Part shown: in pieces, positions 53,301-61,646 of the stretch
Numbering within the stretch: the stretch's first letter is position 1
Layout of the letters: every line of letters begins with the position of its first letter
NCBI GenBank assembly: GCA_964441755.1
Contig: CAYTVG010000005.1
Location: forward strand, 124,001-188,000
DNA: 64,000 nucleotides
From: JAUMBM01 sp964441755
GTDB lineage: Bacteria > Bacteroidota > Bacteroidia > Chitinophagales > Saprospiraceae
Reading direction: 5' to 3'
The notes under the pieces: model-generated
What the model saw: only the letters and a program-made list of their open reading frames with translations
Database searches by the model: none
What the model was told of the DNA's origin: nothing
Program-made: the position numbers and the translations under genes

Positions 53301-55806
53301 CGCTGGCATCCAGCAACAGCTCCGTCCGCAGACAAGTAAGTGTATCCGGGGGTGAGATAACCACAACAGGCGTGACTACATCCTGTTGAACAACAACAGA
53401 AGCTAACGCAGTACAATTGTTCGACAGATTGGTGATGTTGAGCGTGTAAGTACCCGGCTGATTGACAGTGGGCGTGAGACTACTGCTGCCCGATACAATA
53501 TTGCCATCGGGCGTAGTCCAAAGATATTGGTATATACTACCCGCACTGGAACCACTGGCGTCCAGTGTAATTGCTGTTGTGGCGCAGGTTAGCGTATCTG
53601 CAGCAGCAATAAGCACAGTGGCTACGTCGGTATCATTACCGATCACAACGATATCGGTGGCCGAACATCCATTGTTGGTGTTGGTAACCTGCAGTTGGTA
53701 GATACCCGCCAGCCCTATCGAAGGTGTGAGCGTATTGGCACCTGACAGAATAAGCCCATCATTGCTGCTCCATAGATAGCTGTATCCTCCACCTGTTGAG
53801 GAATTACTTCCGTCGAGGTTTAGGCTTTCAGCACCGCACACAAAAACCTGTGACTCGCCAGCCTCGGCGATTGGCAGTAAGGTATCTACAACAACACTCA
53901 CACTACCACTACCCAGACATCCATTGGCCGGATTGATGATCGTCAGTTGGTATACCCCCGCTGCCGCTACAAGAGGCGCTAGTGTTTGCGCGCCTTCGAG
54001 AATTATACCGTTGTCTGTTGTCCAGGTGTACACCATACCGGGATCCTGATCGGAAGCGGAGGCATCAAGGGTAAGCTGGGACTGTATACAGGTGATGGGA
54101 TCTGCCGGTGCAATCGAGACTGTGGGAAGATTGTCATCACCTTCTACGGTGAGGGTAAATGTATCTTCACAGCCGTTTTCTACATCGGTCACGATGAGCG
54201 TATAGAGTCCCGGTGCACCAATGGTCAGCTGCGGGCTACCCTGACCATCTACGATCACGCCCTGTGATGTCTGCCAGTCAAAACTTAATCCCTGTGAGCC
54301 GGCAGGGACAGACTGGCTTCCGTCCAGAACAAGGGTAGTCGTAAGGCATGTTAACATACCCGGATCTGCAACAATGGCCGTGGGCTCCTGGGTATTGTCA
54401 AAAACGGTCATCTCATACTCGGCTGAGCAGCCAGTTTCATTGTTGACGACCGTCAAGGTATAGGTGCCTGCTTCGCCAACAACAGGGTAGAGGGAGTTGG
54501 CTCCGGATAAAATCAGCCCGTCCGGTGTAGACCACTCGTAGCTGTAGTCAGAACCGGCAGAAGAACCCGATCCGTCCAGTGTCACGGTAGGAGGATCGCA
54601 CAGAATTGTTTCTTCAGGAACAAAAGCAATCGGTACGTCGGGATTGGCTATTACATTGGTTGTAAATGTTTCTACGCATTCGCTCAGACCGTCGTTATAG
54701 ATGACCGTGAGGGTGTAAGTACCTTCCTGATTGACACTCGCAACCGGGCCGTTCTCGTTCACAATGTTACCGTCTGGTGTAAACCATTCATACGTAATAT
54801 TGGGTCCGGAGGAGGAGGCGCTCCCATCGAGAGTCAGCGGGCCACTACAGCCTAAAAAACCTGGTGGCGTAATGGTTGCATTGATTTGGCCTGCTGTGAT
54901 GGTAACCTGATCTTCTTCTGTGCAGCCGGTAGCTTCATCGTACAGGGTAAGTATATAGGTACCGGGGCCGCTGACCGTAGGCGTAAGGGTATTCTCGCCG
55001 CTTACTATCTGCCCGTTGAGGGTAGACCACTCATAGGTATAAGTGGATGCCTGGTCTGAGCCGGTGCCGTCGAGCACAGTAGTGGCTCCTGCACAAGGCA
55101 ACTGTATGGTCGGCCCGGCATCAACGTTGATGGGCTCGGGTAAAACCGGGCATACGCGCTGTACGTTGGTAGCAGCACCCGTGGAAGCTGTGTAGCCCCA
55201 GTAGGCAAGGGGATTGCCGCCAAATACATTGTTGACAATGTCATATACACCGCTGAGCCGAAGCACGCCGTCAAAGTAAACGGCATAGGTCATCGGACCC
55301 GGATCCCACTCCATAGTAACAGTATGGTTTTGTCCGTCTTCTATATTGGGCAGGGCTACAGGTCCCTGAAAGGGAGCATTCATATTGCCGTTCAGGTTGA
55401 TGGCGCAGTGATCTTCAGGTATGTCCCCAACAGCCGCACCATTGTTCCAGGTGTCAAATTCCACAATGAAAGAGCTGGCAATGCCGGCCGCACCGATACC
55501 GCCACCCACTTGCCCACAGGCAGGAGAGCTGCTCTGCTTGTATACGAGACAAATACCATCAGCGCCGCCGGCATCATTAGTGCCAAAGTACAGCGTCATG
55601 GTATGTGTCAGGGGCATCGAAAAATCGACGGGAGTATTCAGCCATGTACACCCGCTCTGCCCGGTTGCATTGGGGGTCAGCTGAATACAGTTGCCTTGGT
55701 TGGAGGCACTGCCCGAAACTACAAATTCACCATTGCAGGGAATCTGGCTCCAGAGGGATGAAGCTGCGACGAGATAAATACAAAAGGTAGTGAGTAATCG
55801 ATTCAT
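50341..55806 (-). CDS. Giant secreted L-type lectin/PKD-repeat protein with type IX sorting domain
   Basis: An 1821-residue secreted protein. Signal peptide at 1-21 (cleavage after LWSQ). Residues about 22-225 form an L-type (legume-like) lectin domain: ADGICLVYKQSS, SFIVEFDTWNNG, HTVTMEWDPGP. About 228-1590 is a tandem array of 16 PKD-like modules of about 84 residues. A SprB-like module (about 1592-1680, CYGQKGSISF, GVPPYLYSVDGG, DINGCEYRESL) follows, then a second INGC module. The last 85 residues (PNGDGINDLLLI, YNRWGESVYS, WDGQFRGQ) are the type B gliding-motility-associated C-terminal domain that directs type IX secretion. It is presumably a glycan-binding surface adhesin. Carbohydrate specificity cannot be predicted. 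It stands alone, divergent from the M20 peptidase. Confidence 0.92.
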   Translation of the reverse strand: MNRLLTTFCIYLVAASSLWSQIPCNGEFVVSGSASNQGNCIQLTPNATGQSGCTWLNTPVDFSMPLTHTMTLYFGTNDAGGADGICLVYKQSSSPACGQVGGGIGAAGIASSFIVEFDTWNNGAAVGDIPEDHCAINLNGNMNAPFQGPVALPNIEDGQNHTVTMEWDPGPMTYAVYFDGVLRLSGVYDIVNNVFGGNPLAYWGYTASTGAATNVQRVCPVLPEPINVDAGPTIQLPCAGATTVLDGTGSDQASTYTYEWSTLNGQIVSGENTLTPTVSGPGTYILTLYDEATGCTEEDQVTITAGQINATITPPGFLGCSGPLTLDGSASSSGPNITYEWFTPDGNIVNENGPVASVNQEGTYTLTVIYNDGLSECVETFTTNVIANPDVPIAFVPEETILCDPPTVTLDGSGSSAGSDYSYEWSTPDGLILSGANSLYPVVGEAGTYTLTVVNNETGCSAEYEMTVFDNTQEPTAIVADPGMLTCLTTTLVLDGSQSVPAGSQGLSFDWQTSQGVIVDGQGSPQLTIGAPGLYTLIVTDVENGCEDTFTLTVEGDDNLPTVSIAPADPITCIQSQLTLDASASDQDPGMVYTWTTDNGIILEGAQTLAPLVAAAGVYQLTIINPANGCLGSGSVSVVVDTLLPIAEAGESQVFVCGAESLNLDGSNSSTGGGYSYLWSSNDGLILSGANTLTPSIGLAGIYQLQVTNTNNGCSATDIVVIGNDTDVATVLIAAADTLTCATTAITLDASGSSAGSIYQYLWTTPDGNIVSGSSSLTPTVNQPGTYTLNITNLSNNCTALASVVVQQDVVTPVVVISPPDTLTCLRTELLLDASASSTGDGLQYNWTTVGGNIQQGEQSQLTTINQAGTYQLRITNTRNECAGTGSVVVAIDTLSPLVHIMQPPILSCLRPSVTLDATASSQGSGYTYVWSPSLPGETLSPQVNNPGSYQLLITNNGNGCSRTASIVVDQDITPPIADAGPDQLLNCFTPARMLFGASSSAGPGIRYQWSSTDGQLSAAEQTIATPNVTTAGLYVLEVLNEQNGCSSRDSVVVTENFSTPLAIIAAPPVLGCLDDSIVLDGTASTTAPGIQYSWSTNNGNIIDGSSTRQAVISQAGIYVLLVSDQTNGCVASDTVEVLGDASFPVIAIQEPLILNCIRQQQSLEASISLLSGTLDYEWSTQGGNFVSDQSTLSPIINAPGVYRLSAINLDNGCDASVAVTVLQDIVAPVVSVSVTDTLDCTTPSFNLSATDSSSGPEFQYNWSTANGNIVSGGQSPSPLINRPGQYSLTITDIDNGCQATSAAVVTQDTIRPVAVILPPAQLNCTRLQSPLNGTGSSTGTDIRYSWTTVGGQLAGSANGINAQAVQPGIYTLTVSNQRNGCQATASVDVTQDITLPAVTLSPPAVLTCIVTQLSLDATGSSQGIPYDINWTTQGGQFVGGTAGLQPLVNAPGSYTLTIRNTSNNCQQSATVNVVQDIVRPNADAGTDFVISCFSPTASLDGSASSTGAGIVYAWTSPDGNLEGGTTTLAPSISSPGVYRLLVTNQLNGCTDNDEVIVTQLNPRAITSAVQPSCYGQKGSISFMQTTEGVPPYLYSVDGGNTFQTGSSFGELSAGIYSLVVQDINGCEYRESLEIVQPDSLIVVITEPFVRIGLGESHQVIAQTNVADSQLGSVIWDNGSSLSCTDCLTPVASPLETSVYQLIVRDINGCKADAMLRIIVDRRRYIYVPTAFSPNGDGINDLLLIYVRPETVRQVKRFEVYNRWGESVYSAANFAPNDPVHGWDGQFRGQSLQPAVFAYYAEVEFIDGAVEIIRGDVTLVK
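51120..55130 (-). repeat. 16 tandem PKD-like modules, about 250 bp each
   Basis: Within the lectin protein I count 16 modules with the pattern T-C ... L-D-G/A-S/T-x-S-S ... Y-x-W-S/T-T-x-x-G-x-I ... P-G-x-Y-x-L-x-V/I-T-N ... N-G/N-C. Each has one cysteine near its start and one near its end, consistent with an intradomain disulfide. DNA identity between copies is low, so the array is old rather than recently expanded. Confidence 0.85.
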
Positions 55807-55915
55807 TTTTAGTTTGATGAGTTGAACTGAAGGGCCGTCACTGCACGGGGCGGGTATGGTTATATGAAGAAAAGCTATGCTAAGATAGCAATAATTAACA
55901 ATAAGGTTGTTAGCA

Positions 55916-55923
55916 CAAAGGTA
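55916..55923 (-). promoter_or_regulatory. -7 box for the lectin/PKD gene
   Basis: On the minus strand TACCTTTG matches TAnnTTTG, about 110 bases before the start of the lectin gene. No TTG was found at the expected -33 position, so this is a weaker candidate than its divergent partner. Confidence 0.35.
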
Positions 55924-55937
55924 TTCTTAGTATTTTG

Positions 55938-55969
55938 TTTGGCCGTTCGTGCTTGTATCGCTATTTTTG
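55938..55969 (+). promoter_or_regulatory. Full Bacteroidota promoter for the M20 peptidase gene
   Basis: TTTG at 55938-55941 (-33) and TATTTTTG at 55962-55969 (-7), separated by 20 bases, match the Bacteroidota primary-sigma consensus TTG-N19-21-TAnnTTTG. The start codon at 56007 leaves a leader of roughly 30 bases. This is the best promoter match in the window. Confidence 0.6.
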
Positions 55970-56006
55970 TTAGGGTTCTTTGGACATACTTTAATTCAAT
56001 ATATCT

Positions 56007-57308
56007 ATGAAAATTTATAAATTGCTGGTAGCCATATCTTTATTGGCAATATCGACAGTCTATGGCCAGGCGCCTTATCGCGCCTACATACACGAGCAGG
56101 CAACCGCTTTGGAACAGCAGGTGGTCGACTGGAGACGACATATCCATCAGTATCCCGAACTGAGCAATCGAGAGTTTAAGACTGCCGCCTATGTGAGTTC
56201 ACACCTGAACTCACTCGGACTGGAGGTCCGCACAGGCGTCGCACACACAGGGGTCGTGGGTATTTTGCGCGGAGGACAGCCCGGCCCTGTGGTGGCTTTG
56301 CGGGCAGATATGGACGCTCTGCCGGTTGCGGAGCGTGTCGATCTTCCTTTTGCTTCCCGAGAGAAAAGTACCTACCTGGGTGCGGAAGTGGGTGTAATGC
56401 ATGCCTGCGGCCACGATACCCACGTAGCTATGCTCATGGGAGCAGCACAAATACTGTCAGGAATGCGCGATCAGATCAAAGGAACGGTTGTATTTATTTT
56501 CCAGCCCGCTGAAGAGGGGGCTCCTCCGGGCGAACAGGGCGGTGCCAAGCTTATGGTTGAACAAGGGGTACTCGAGAATCCCAAAGTCGATGCTGTTTTT
56601 GGCATCCATATCAACTCTCAAACACCGGTAGGCACGATTCGCTACAAACCCGAGGGCACGATGGCAGCAGCAAACTCGTTTACGGTGAAAATCAGGGGCA
56701 AGCAGGCTCATGGTTCTGCTCCCTGGGGAGGAATCGATCCTATTACCATCGCAGCGCAAGTAATACAGGGATTTCAGCACATCGTAAGCCGACAGGTGAA
56801 TATTACCAACGAGCCGGCAGTAATCAGTATTGGTAAAATTACTGGCGGGGTACGATCCAATATCATTCCTGAAGAGGTAGAGCTGATCGGTACCATTCGA
56901 ACACTCGACAAATCCATGCAACAGGATATCCATGAGCGTATCAGAAGTACCGCTTCCAATATTGCCGAGGCTTGGGGGGCGCAGGCGGAGGTCATTATCG
57001 AAGAGGGCTATCCCATAACCTACAATGATCCCATGCTGACCAGTCAGATGCTGCCAACACTACAACAGGTGGCCGGAGCTGATAAAGTCGTTCTGGGAAA
57101 GGCGGTTACGGGTGCAGAGGATTTCTCTTTCTATGCTGAAAAGGTGCCCGGCCTGTTTGTTTTTCTCGGTGGAATGGCGCCGGATAAAAAACCTGAGGAA
57201 GTGGCTCCTCATCATACGCCCGATTTTTTCATCGATGAAAGCGGCATGAAACTGGGCGTAGAAGTGTATTGCAATCTTGCACTCGACTACTTGCTCATGC
57301 AAAAATAG
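56007..57308 (+). CDS. Exported M20-family amidohydrolase
   Basis: A 433-residue exported metallo-amidohydrolase (signal peptide ending VYGQ, residue 21). Family M20D (amidohydrolase, hippurate hydrolase-like): ADMDALPV, HACGHDTHVAMLMGAA (metal ligands), FQPAEEGAPP (metal/catalytic Glu), SIGKITGGVRSNIIPEEVELIGTIRT, and GAEDFSFYAEKVPG. The dimerisation/lid domain occurs at about 205-320. It probably releases amino acids from N-acyl or short peptides in the periplasm. A strong promoter lies upstream and the gene is divergent from the lectin protein. Confidence 0.95.
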   Translation: MKIYKLLVAISLLAISTVYGQAPYRAYIHEQATALEQQVVDWRRHIHQYPELSNREFKTAAYVSSHLNSLGLEVRTGVAHTGVVGILRGGQPGPVVALRADMDALPVAERVDLPFASREKSTYLGAEVGVMHACGHDTHVAMLMGAAQILSGMRDQIKGTVVFIFQPAEEGAPPGEQGGAKLMVEQGVLENPKVDAVFGIHINSQTPVGTIRYKPEGTMAAANSFTVKIRGKQAHGSAPWGGIDPITIAAQVIQGFQHIVSRQVNITNEPAVISIGKITGGVRSNIIPEEVELIGTIRTLDKSMQQDIHERIRSTASNIAEAWGAQAEVIIEEGYPITYNDPMLTSQMLPTLQQVAGADKVVLGKAVTGAEDFSFYAEKVPGLFVFLGGMAPDKKPEEVAPHHTPDFFIDESGMKLGVEVYCNLALDYLLMQK

Positions 57309-57743
57309 TCTTGCTTTATCTGGCAGGCAGGGGCGGACCAGGGTGAAAATTCAAGCCAGAGCGTGTCCGGGCTATTCTGCCGGTACAAAGGGTGTGCTAG
57401 AATGGAAGTGGCCGATTTCCTCGGGTTGAAAATGCAGAACATTTGCGAAAAAAGAATACTTCGGTAGCCCGCTGGGAATCTCCTGCCTAATTCACTTGCA
57501 TTTCACCGGCTGCAAATTATGGCTGCCGGAATCAAAATAACACCGGCTTCACGAAAAGCAGTCTATCTGCCTTCGTGAAGCCGAACTTTTTTTAGGGTAA
57601 CAGTGTTATTCTGTCGATAATTGTATTTTGTTAAAATTGGGTAAAACAAAGTTGTTAAAAAATATTCTACTTAATATTGCGTTTGTATTTTGCACTTGTT
57701 CGGAAACGAATATTTCCTCAGGCCTAACCAAAAACATGTCACA
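57309..57743. other. 435-bp gap with a terminator, otherwise no gene
   Basis: Apart from the hairpin at 57544-57583, I see no coding frame or RNA gene. The terminator is 235 bases beyond the M20 stop, so a long 3' untranslated region or a small RNA ending at this hairpin would be possible. The stretch 57590-57700 is AT-rich and presumably holds the promoter of the 79-residue gene; no exact TAnnTTTG was found (near match TATTTTGC around 57683). Confidence 0.4.
57544..57583 (+). terminator. Terminator hairpin with poly-T
   Basis: Twelve-base arms CGGCTTCACGAA (57544-57555) and TTCGTGAAGCCG (57572-57583), with an inner GCAG/CTGC stem and TCTAT loop, are followed by AACTTTTTTT. It has the form of an intrinsic terminator on the plus strand. 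Confidence 0.8.
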
Positions 57744-57983
57744 ATGACAAACAGATCGTTGAAGCGAAGGTGGTTGCGTACTAAAATGGCATTGAGCCAG
57801 ACAGTCGAAAAAATCCTTTCCATCAATCGCCGTCGAAAGTGGTTGTCTTCTTCAGCCGGCTTTGCCAATGACATGGAGGAAATTGATCAGGAGCTTAAAG
57901 TATTGAACAAAATTGCCGATCATCAGGCACGGCTGCTCAAAAAATATGAAACAGAAATAGGCTCCGTCTCAAAAAATTATTAG
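57744..57983 (+). CDS. Small basic coiled-coil-like protein, 79 residues
   Basis: From ATG 57744 (MTNRSLKRRWLRTKM) the protein is 79 residues, with a strongly basic N-terminus (RSLKRRWLRTK, NRRRKW) and an amphipathic helical C-terminus (DMEEIDQELKVLNKIADHQARLLKKY) likely to form a coiled coil. I do not recognise a family. The position between an AT-rich upstream stretch and a 21-base-stem terminator right after the stop supports a real short gene. An upstream in-frame ATG at 57690 would add 18 residues without pattern. Confidence 0.55.
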   Translation: MTNRSLKRRWLRTKMALSQTVEKILSINRRRKWLSSSAGFANDMEEIDQELKVLNKIADHQARLLKKYETEIGSVSKNY

Positions 57984-57985
57984 AC

Positions 57986-58040
57986 TCACTCAACTTGCTT
58001 CAGGGGCAGCTCTGGCCGCCCCCTGAAGCAAGTTGAGTGA
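57986..58040. terminator. Bidirectional terminator, 21-bp stem
   Basis: Perfect 21-base arms (57986-58006, 58020-58040) enclose 13 bases. It begins three bases after the stop of the 79-residue gene and lies between convergent genes. Confidence 0.85.
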
Positions 58041-58045
58041 ATGCT

Positions 58046-58080
58046 CGTTGTAAGATTTTTTCCTGAAAAATCTTACAACG
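58046..58080. terminator. Second bidirectional terminator, 15-bp stem
   Basis: Perfect 15-base arms (58046-58060, 58066-58080) around a TCCTG loop, with T and A runs at the inner ends. It lies four bases past the stop of the GH13 gene on the minus strand. Together with the preceding hairpin it insulates the two convergent genes. Confidence 0.85.
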
Positions 58081-58083
58081 GCG

Positions 58084-60024
58084 CTAGGGACGCAGCTCCC
58101 ACACAACACTCCCCTTAGCAGGCAGGTCGAAAGAACGAATGTCTGTTACCATTTTTCCACTGATAATATCGTAGGCCTGGCTATACCCCGCCATACGCTC
58201 TTCATAGGCGGCGCTGGACACTGTAACCGGGCTATTACCTGAGTTGTAGGCTACCATGACGGTTTTTTCACCGTTGTAGCGGAAGTATACGTATACGTTG
58301 TCCCGAGGAACAAATTGCATGAGCTTGCCATCCTGCAGCACGCTGTTTTCACGTCGATACCGCGCCAGCGTCCTTATGAAACTGTAGGCATCCTGCTCCT
58401 GCGGGCTTCTGCCGTTTTCCATAAATTTATTGACAGTATCATTGGGCCAGCCACCGGGGAAATCGCGTCGTCCGGCTTCACCAAAGGCACCGCCCGTGCC
58501 TGTCATGAGAATTTCAGTGCCGTAGTACAGCATAGGTACCCCGCGCAGGGTCATCAGCATTGCGATGCCGGACTTGAATTTCTGCAGATCTTCTCCAACC
58601 GCGCTGAAAAATCGCTGGGTATCGTGGTTGTCCACAAAAGTTACATGGTGGTAGGGACTTTGATAGAGGTAGTCCTGCGCCAGCGTATAATAAAGGCGAG
58701 AGGTGCCTTCCGTCCAGCCCTGCTCTCTGTTGAGTGCCTCGTGGATAGCAAAGTAGATCTGAAAATCGGTCAGCCCCGGCAGACCTGTGTTCATATCCTC
58801 CCGCTGGGGATTGTCTCCGTCAAAGCCAGCCTGAATGCCAGGTCCGTGTTCCCATACTTCTCCGAAAATACCCAGGCCGGGAAATTCGGCTCTGAGCCTG
58901 CGCGCCCACTCAGCCATAAAGGCCTGATCGGGATAGGGATAGGTATCAATCCGGTAGCCGTCGTGCCCGCTGAAAGCAACCCACCAGATACTGTTCTGAA
59001 TCAGGTAGTTGGCTAGCTGTGGCTGCCGTTGATTGAGGTCGGGCATGTGGTGGTCAAACCAGCCTTCATGCATGCGGCGGCGGTCATAGTCCGAAGCATA
59101 AGGATCCAATACTACGGGTGCGCGGAAGTTGGATTGCGTAAATTCGGTCCAGTCCTGATGTATCCAGTCTGCGGATGGGATATCGCGTATGAACCAATGC
59201 TCGTCACCTGCATGGTTAAAGATGACATCCATGATCATCTTCATGTCTCGCTGGTGCAGCTCGTCAACCAGCCGAACATAATCGTCATTGCTTCCAAAGC
59301 GGCGGTCGATGGCATAGTGATCCGTGACAGCATAGCCGTGATAGCTTTCATAGGGCTGATTGTTTTCCATGACCGGGTTGAGCCAGAGGGCTGTAATACC
59401 CATATCCTGCAAGTAGTCAAGTTGTTGTCTGATTCCCAAAAGGTCCCCTCCGTGGCGGAAGAAAATTTTGTCGCGGGCAATCCCCTTCTGCTTCATGGAC
59501 CGGATCTCGTCATTCGAGCTGTCTCCGTTGGCGAAGCGATCGGGCATGATGAGGTAAATGCAGTCACTGGGCTCTACCCCGCCCGGCTGAAAGGTAGAAC
59601 CACCACCAGGAAGTAGCTGATAAGGGTAGCGCTTCACCTCTTTGCCACTGTTATCGCGCAGGTTAATGCTGAAGCTACCCGCTTGTGTGCCGGGGCCAAT
59701 ATGAAGCGTGACAAACAGGTAGTTGGGATTGGCAAGCCGGGTGACTTCGCGGATGCTCACGCCCGGATAGGACACCTGTGGTGCAAGATCGCGTATATCC
59801 TGATCGTACAAGAGGACTTCAACTGTGGGATGCGACATCCCGGTCCACCAATTGGGGGGCTCAATGCGTGGTTGGTCGACCTTGCCGCCGGTTGGCAGCC
59901 GCTGTCTGTATACAGATCTTTCTACCCCCGCCGGCAGGCGCTGCATGCTGGGGTCTTCGGTTTGGGCTGCCAGTATGAGCGACTGGGCAATGGACAGAAA
60001 AAGCAGAACAGTGAAACGAAACAT
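58084..60024 (-). CDS. GH13 neopullulanase/cyclomaltodextrinase-type amylase
   Basis: A 646-residue exported glycoside hydrolase (signal peptide ending LAAQ). An N-terminal cyclomaltodextrinase N-domain (about 45-145) is followed by a GH13 TIM barrel. Visible catalytic residues: nucleophile Asp in GYRIDTYPYP (about 359), acid/base Glu in GIFGEVWEH (about 390), stabilising Asp in VDNHDTQRFF (about 470). The C-terminal beta domain ends VVWELRP. It resembles SusA/neopullulanase-type enzymes that cleave starch, pullulan or cyclodextrin in the periplasm. It is the last gene of the minus-strand alpha-glucan group, 10 bases after the next GH13 gene. Confidence 0.92.
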   Translation of the reverse strand: MFRFTVLLFLSIAQSLILAAQTEDPSMQRLPAGVERSVYRQRLPTGGKVDQPRIEPPNWWTGMSHPTVEVLLYDQDIRDLAPQVSYPGVSIREVTRLANPNYLFVTLHIGPGTQAGSFSINLRDNSGKEVKRYPYQLLPGGGSTFQPGGVEPSDCIYLIMPDRFANGDSSNDEIRSMKQKGIARDKIFFRHGGDLLGIRQQLDYLQDMGITALWLNPVMENNQPYESYHGYAVTDHYAIDRRFGSNDDYVRLVDELHQRDMKMIMDVIFNHAGDEHWFIRDIPSADWIHQDWTEFTQSNFRAPVVLDPYASDYDRRRMHEGWFDHHMPDLNQRQPQLANYLIQNSIWWVAFSGHDGYRIDTYPYPDQAFMAEWARRLRAEFPGLGIFGEVWEHGPGIQAGFDGDNPQREDMNTGLPGLTDFQIYFAIHEALNREQGWTEGTSRLYYTLAQDYLYQSPYHHVTFVDNHDTQRFFSAVGEDLQKFKSGIAMLMTLRGVPMLYYGTEILMTGTGGAFGEAGRRDFPGGWPNDTVNKFMENGRSPQEQDAYSFIRTLARYRRENSVLQDGKLMQFVPRDNVYVYFRYNGEKTVMVAYNSGNSPVTVSSAAYEERMAGYSQAYDIISGKMVTDIRSFDLPAKGSVVWELRP

Positions 60025-60034
60025 AATTTTTGCG

Positions 60035-61459
60035 TTAAAGGCTCAGCACCAGATAACCCCAGGCTGGTAATTGAATAATACCCCGCATGTTGAGTTCGCG
60101 GGTTTTTTGCTGAAAAACATCTCTGTATGCACCGGCCAGATTTTCTTTATCCCAGCTAAAGCTTACCGGCTCTGCACTGAGGTTGAGCAAAACCAGTACC
60201 GTTTCGGCATCTTTGCGTCGGTAGTAGCCGAGCAGACCGGGGGCGTCAAAGTCAAGAAATTCGGGATCTGCACCCGCCGGCCCGTTGGCCAGCACCGGGT
60301 TTTCGTGTTTTAGCTGCAGTAGGCTTTGGTAGAAGCCGCTGCGATTAAAATCACCCCAACGGATGGTGTCTTTATCAAAAAAGCGAAGCCGCCTGTCCAT
60401 GCCGGCCTCTTGCCCGCTGTAAATAAGAGGCATACCGTCCAGCGTGAAAGCCAGTACTGCCAAAGCGTCAACTGCGGGGCCCATACGCTCGTACTCTGAA
60501 CCATTCCACGAATTCTCATCGTGATTGGTAATGAAGTGCATGTGGTAACCGCGCTTAAAGGCTTTTTTATCTGCTTCCCACCAGGCTCGTACTTCGGCAG
60601 GGCCGGCCTCCCCTTTGGCAATGCGGTTGAGGAGGTGATGAAAAGACCAGCCATAGGACATGGCAAACAGTTCCTTGTTGCGGTGAGGAGGGTGCTCGGC
60701 TTCTGCCAGCATGAAAATGTCTGGCTTGTGCGCTCGCAATTGTGCAATAGCTTCTTTCCAAAAGTCATCGGGAACCTCTGAGGCCACATCGCAGCGGAAA
60801 CCGTCAATAGCGAAGGAGTCAACCCAGTATAGCATATCGGCAATCATGGCTGCCCGCATATCGACATTGTCGTAATTGAGATCAGCTACATCTGTCCAGC
60901 CCCAGGACTTGCCGGTAGCGGGATCAATGGGGTCTACGATATTGCCTGCGGTGTCCTGAGTGTACCAGCCGGGGTGCTCGGTAATCCATGGATGATCCCA
61001 GCCTGTGTGGTTGGGGACCCAGTCGATAATGACGCGCATGCCCAGGGTATGGATGCTGTCGACCAATCGCCGGAAATCAGTATGTGTACCAAATTCCGGG
61101 TTGATGCCTCTGTAGTCAGCTACAGCGTAATAACTACCCAGACTTCCTTTGCGCTTGAGCTGGCTTACAGGATGAATTGGCATCAGCCAGAGTATGTCTA
61201 CACCCATTGCCTTTAGTCGCGGCAGGTGGGTGGCAAAGGCTGCAAAGGTTCCTTCGGGACTGTACTGCCGAATATTTACTTCATAAATATTAGCCTGCTC
61301 AGCCCATGCCGGCGTGGCAGCTGAGGGCTTGCCCCAACCTCCGTCACCCGCGGAAAACGGGTTGAAGTAGCCGGCCTCACCATTGTTGCGGCATGCAAAG
61401 ACGCTTAGCGCGATAACAAGTCCTACAAAGAGGGCGAACAAATTTTTTTGCTTCTCCAT
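60035..61459 (-). CDS. Lipoprotein alpha-amylase (GH13)
   Basis: A 474-residue lipoprotein; hydrophobic segment plus lipobox LSVFAC at about residues 17-22. The GH13 catalytic set is present: nucleophile Asp in DGFRCDVASEVP (about 226), acid/base Glu in FMLAEAEHP (about 252), and stabiliser Asp in FITNHDENSW (about 317), with DWVPNHTGWDHPW as the conserved region I. It likely hydrolyses maltodextrin on the outer membrane surface or in the periplasm. The ATG at 61459 (MEKQKNLF) is preferred to a TTG at 61468. It starts 10 bases upstream of the next GH13 gene and is preceded by a 187-base gap. Confidence 0.92.
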   Translation of the reverse strand: MEKQKNLFALFVGLVIALSVFACRNNGEAGYFNPFSAGDGGWGKPSAATPAWAEQANIYEVNIRQYSPEGTFAAFATHLPRLKAMGVDILWLMPIHPVSQLKRKGSLGSYYAVADYRGINPEFGTHTDFRRLVDSIHTLGMRVIIDWVPNHTGWDHPWITEHPGWYTQDTAGNIVDPIDPATGKSWGWTDVADLNYDNVDMRAAMIADMLYWVDSFAIDGFRCDVASEVPDDFWKEAIAQLRAHKPDIFMLAEAEHPPHRNKELFAMSYGWSFHHLLNRIAKGEAGPAEVRAWWEADKKAFKRGYHMHFITNHDENSWNGSEYERMGPAVDALAVLAFTLDGMPLIYSGQEAGMDRRLRFFDKDTIRWGDFNRSGFYQSLLQLKHENPVLANGPAGADPEFLDFDAPGLLGYYRRKDAETVLVLLNLSAEPVSFSWDKENLAGAYRDVFQQKTRELNMRGIIQLPAWGYLVLSL

Positions 61460-61646
61460 ACCCGGCAATTATTGCGTGAAAAAGTTTCTCAAATACGCTG
61501 CTGCCCGCGGAGCAGGCAGCATATTTTGTAAAATACACAACCCGCATACCCCCCGTCCGCGCTTTACACGCATGCATGGAGTATGCAGGTAGCTGTACTT
61601 TTTTCCAAGAATTCAGAACACACTCTATGCCCCCTAAGTCCGCTGC
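61460..61646. promoter_or_regulatory. Gap upstream of alpha-amylase gene
   Basis: This 187-base gap holds a 14-base imperfect palindrome TATTTT-GT-AAAATA at 61522-61535 and a GC-rich inverted repeat (GCTGC...GCAGC) at about 61499-61521. Either could be an operator of the downstream GH13 pair. No clean TAnnTTTG was found on the minus strand. No gene is evident. Confidence 0.35.

Noticed and set aside
51120..55130. CRISPR-like or recent tandem DNA repeat
   Set aside because: The repetition is at protein level, with low DNA identity, variable length and coding phase maintained.
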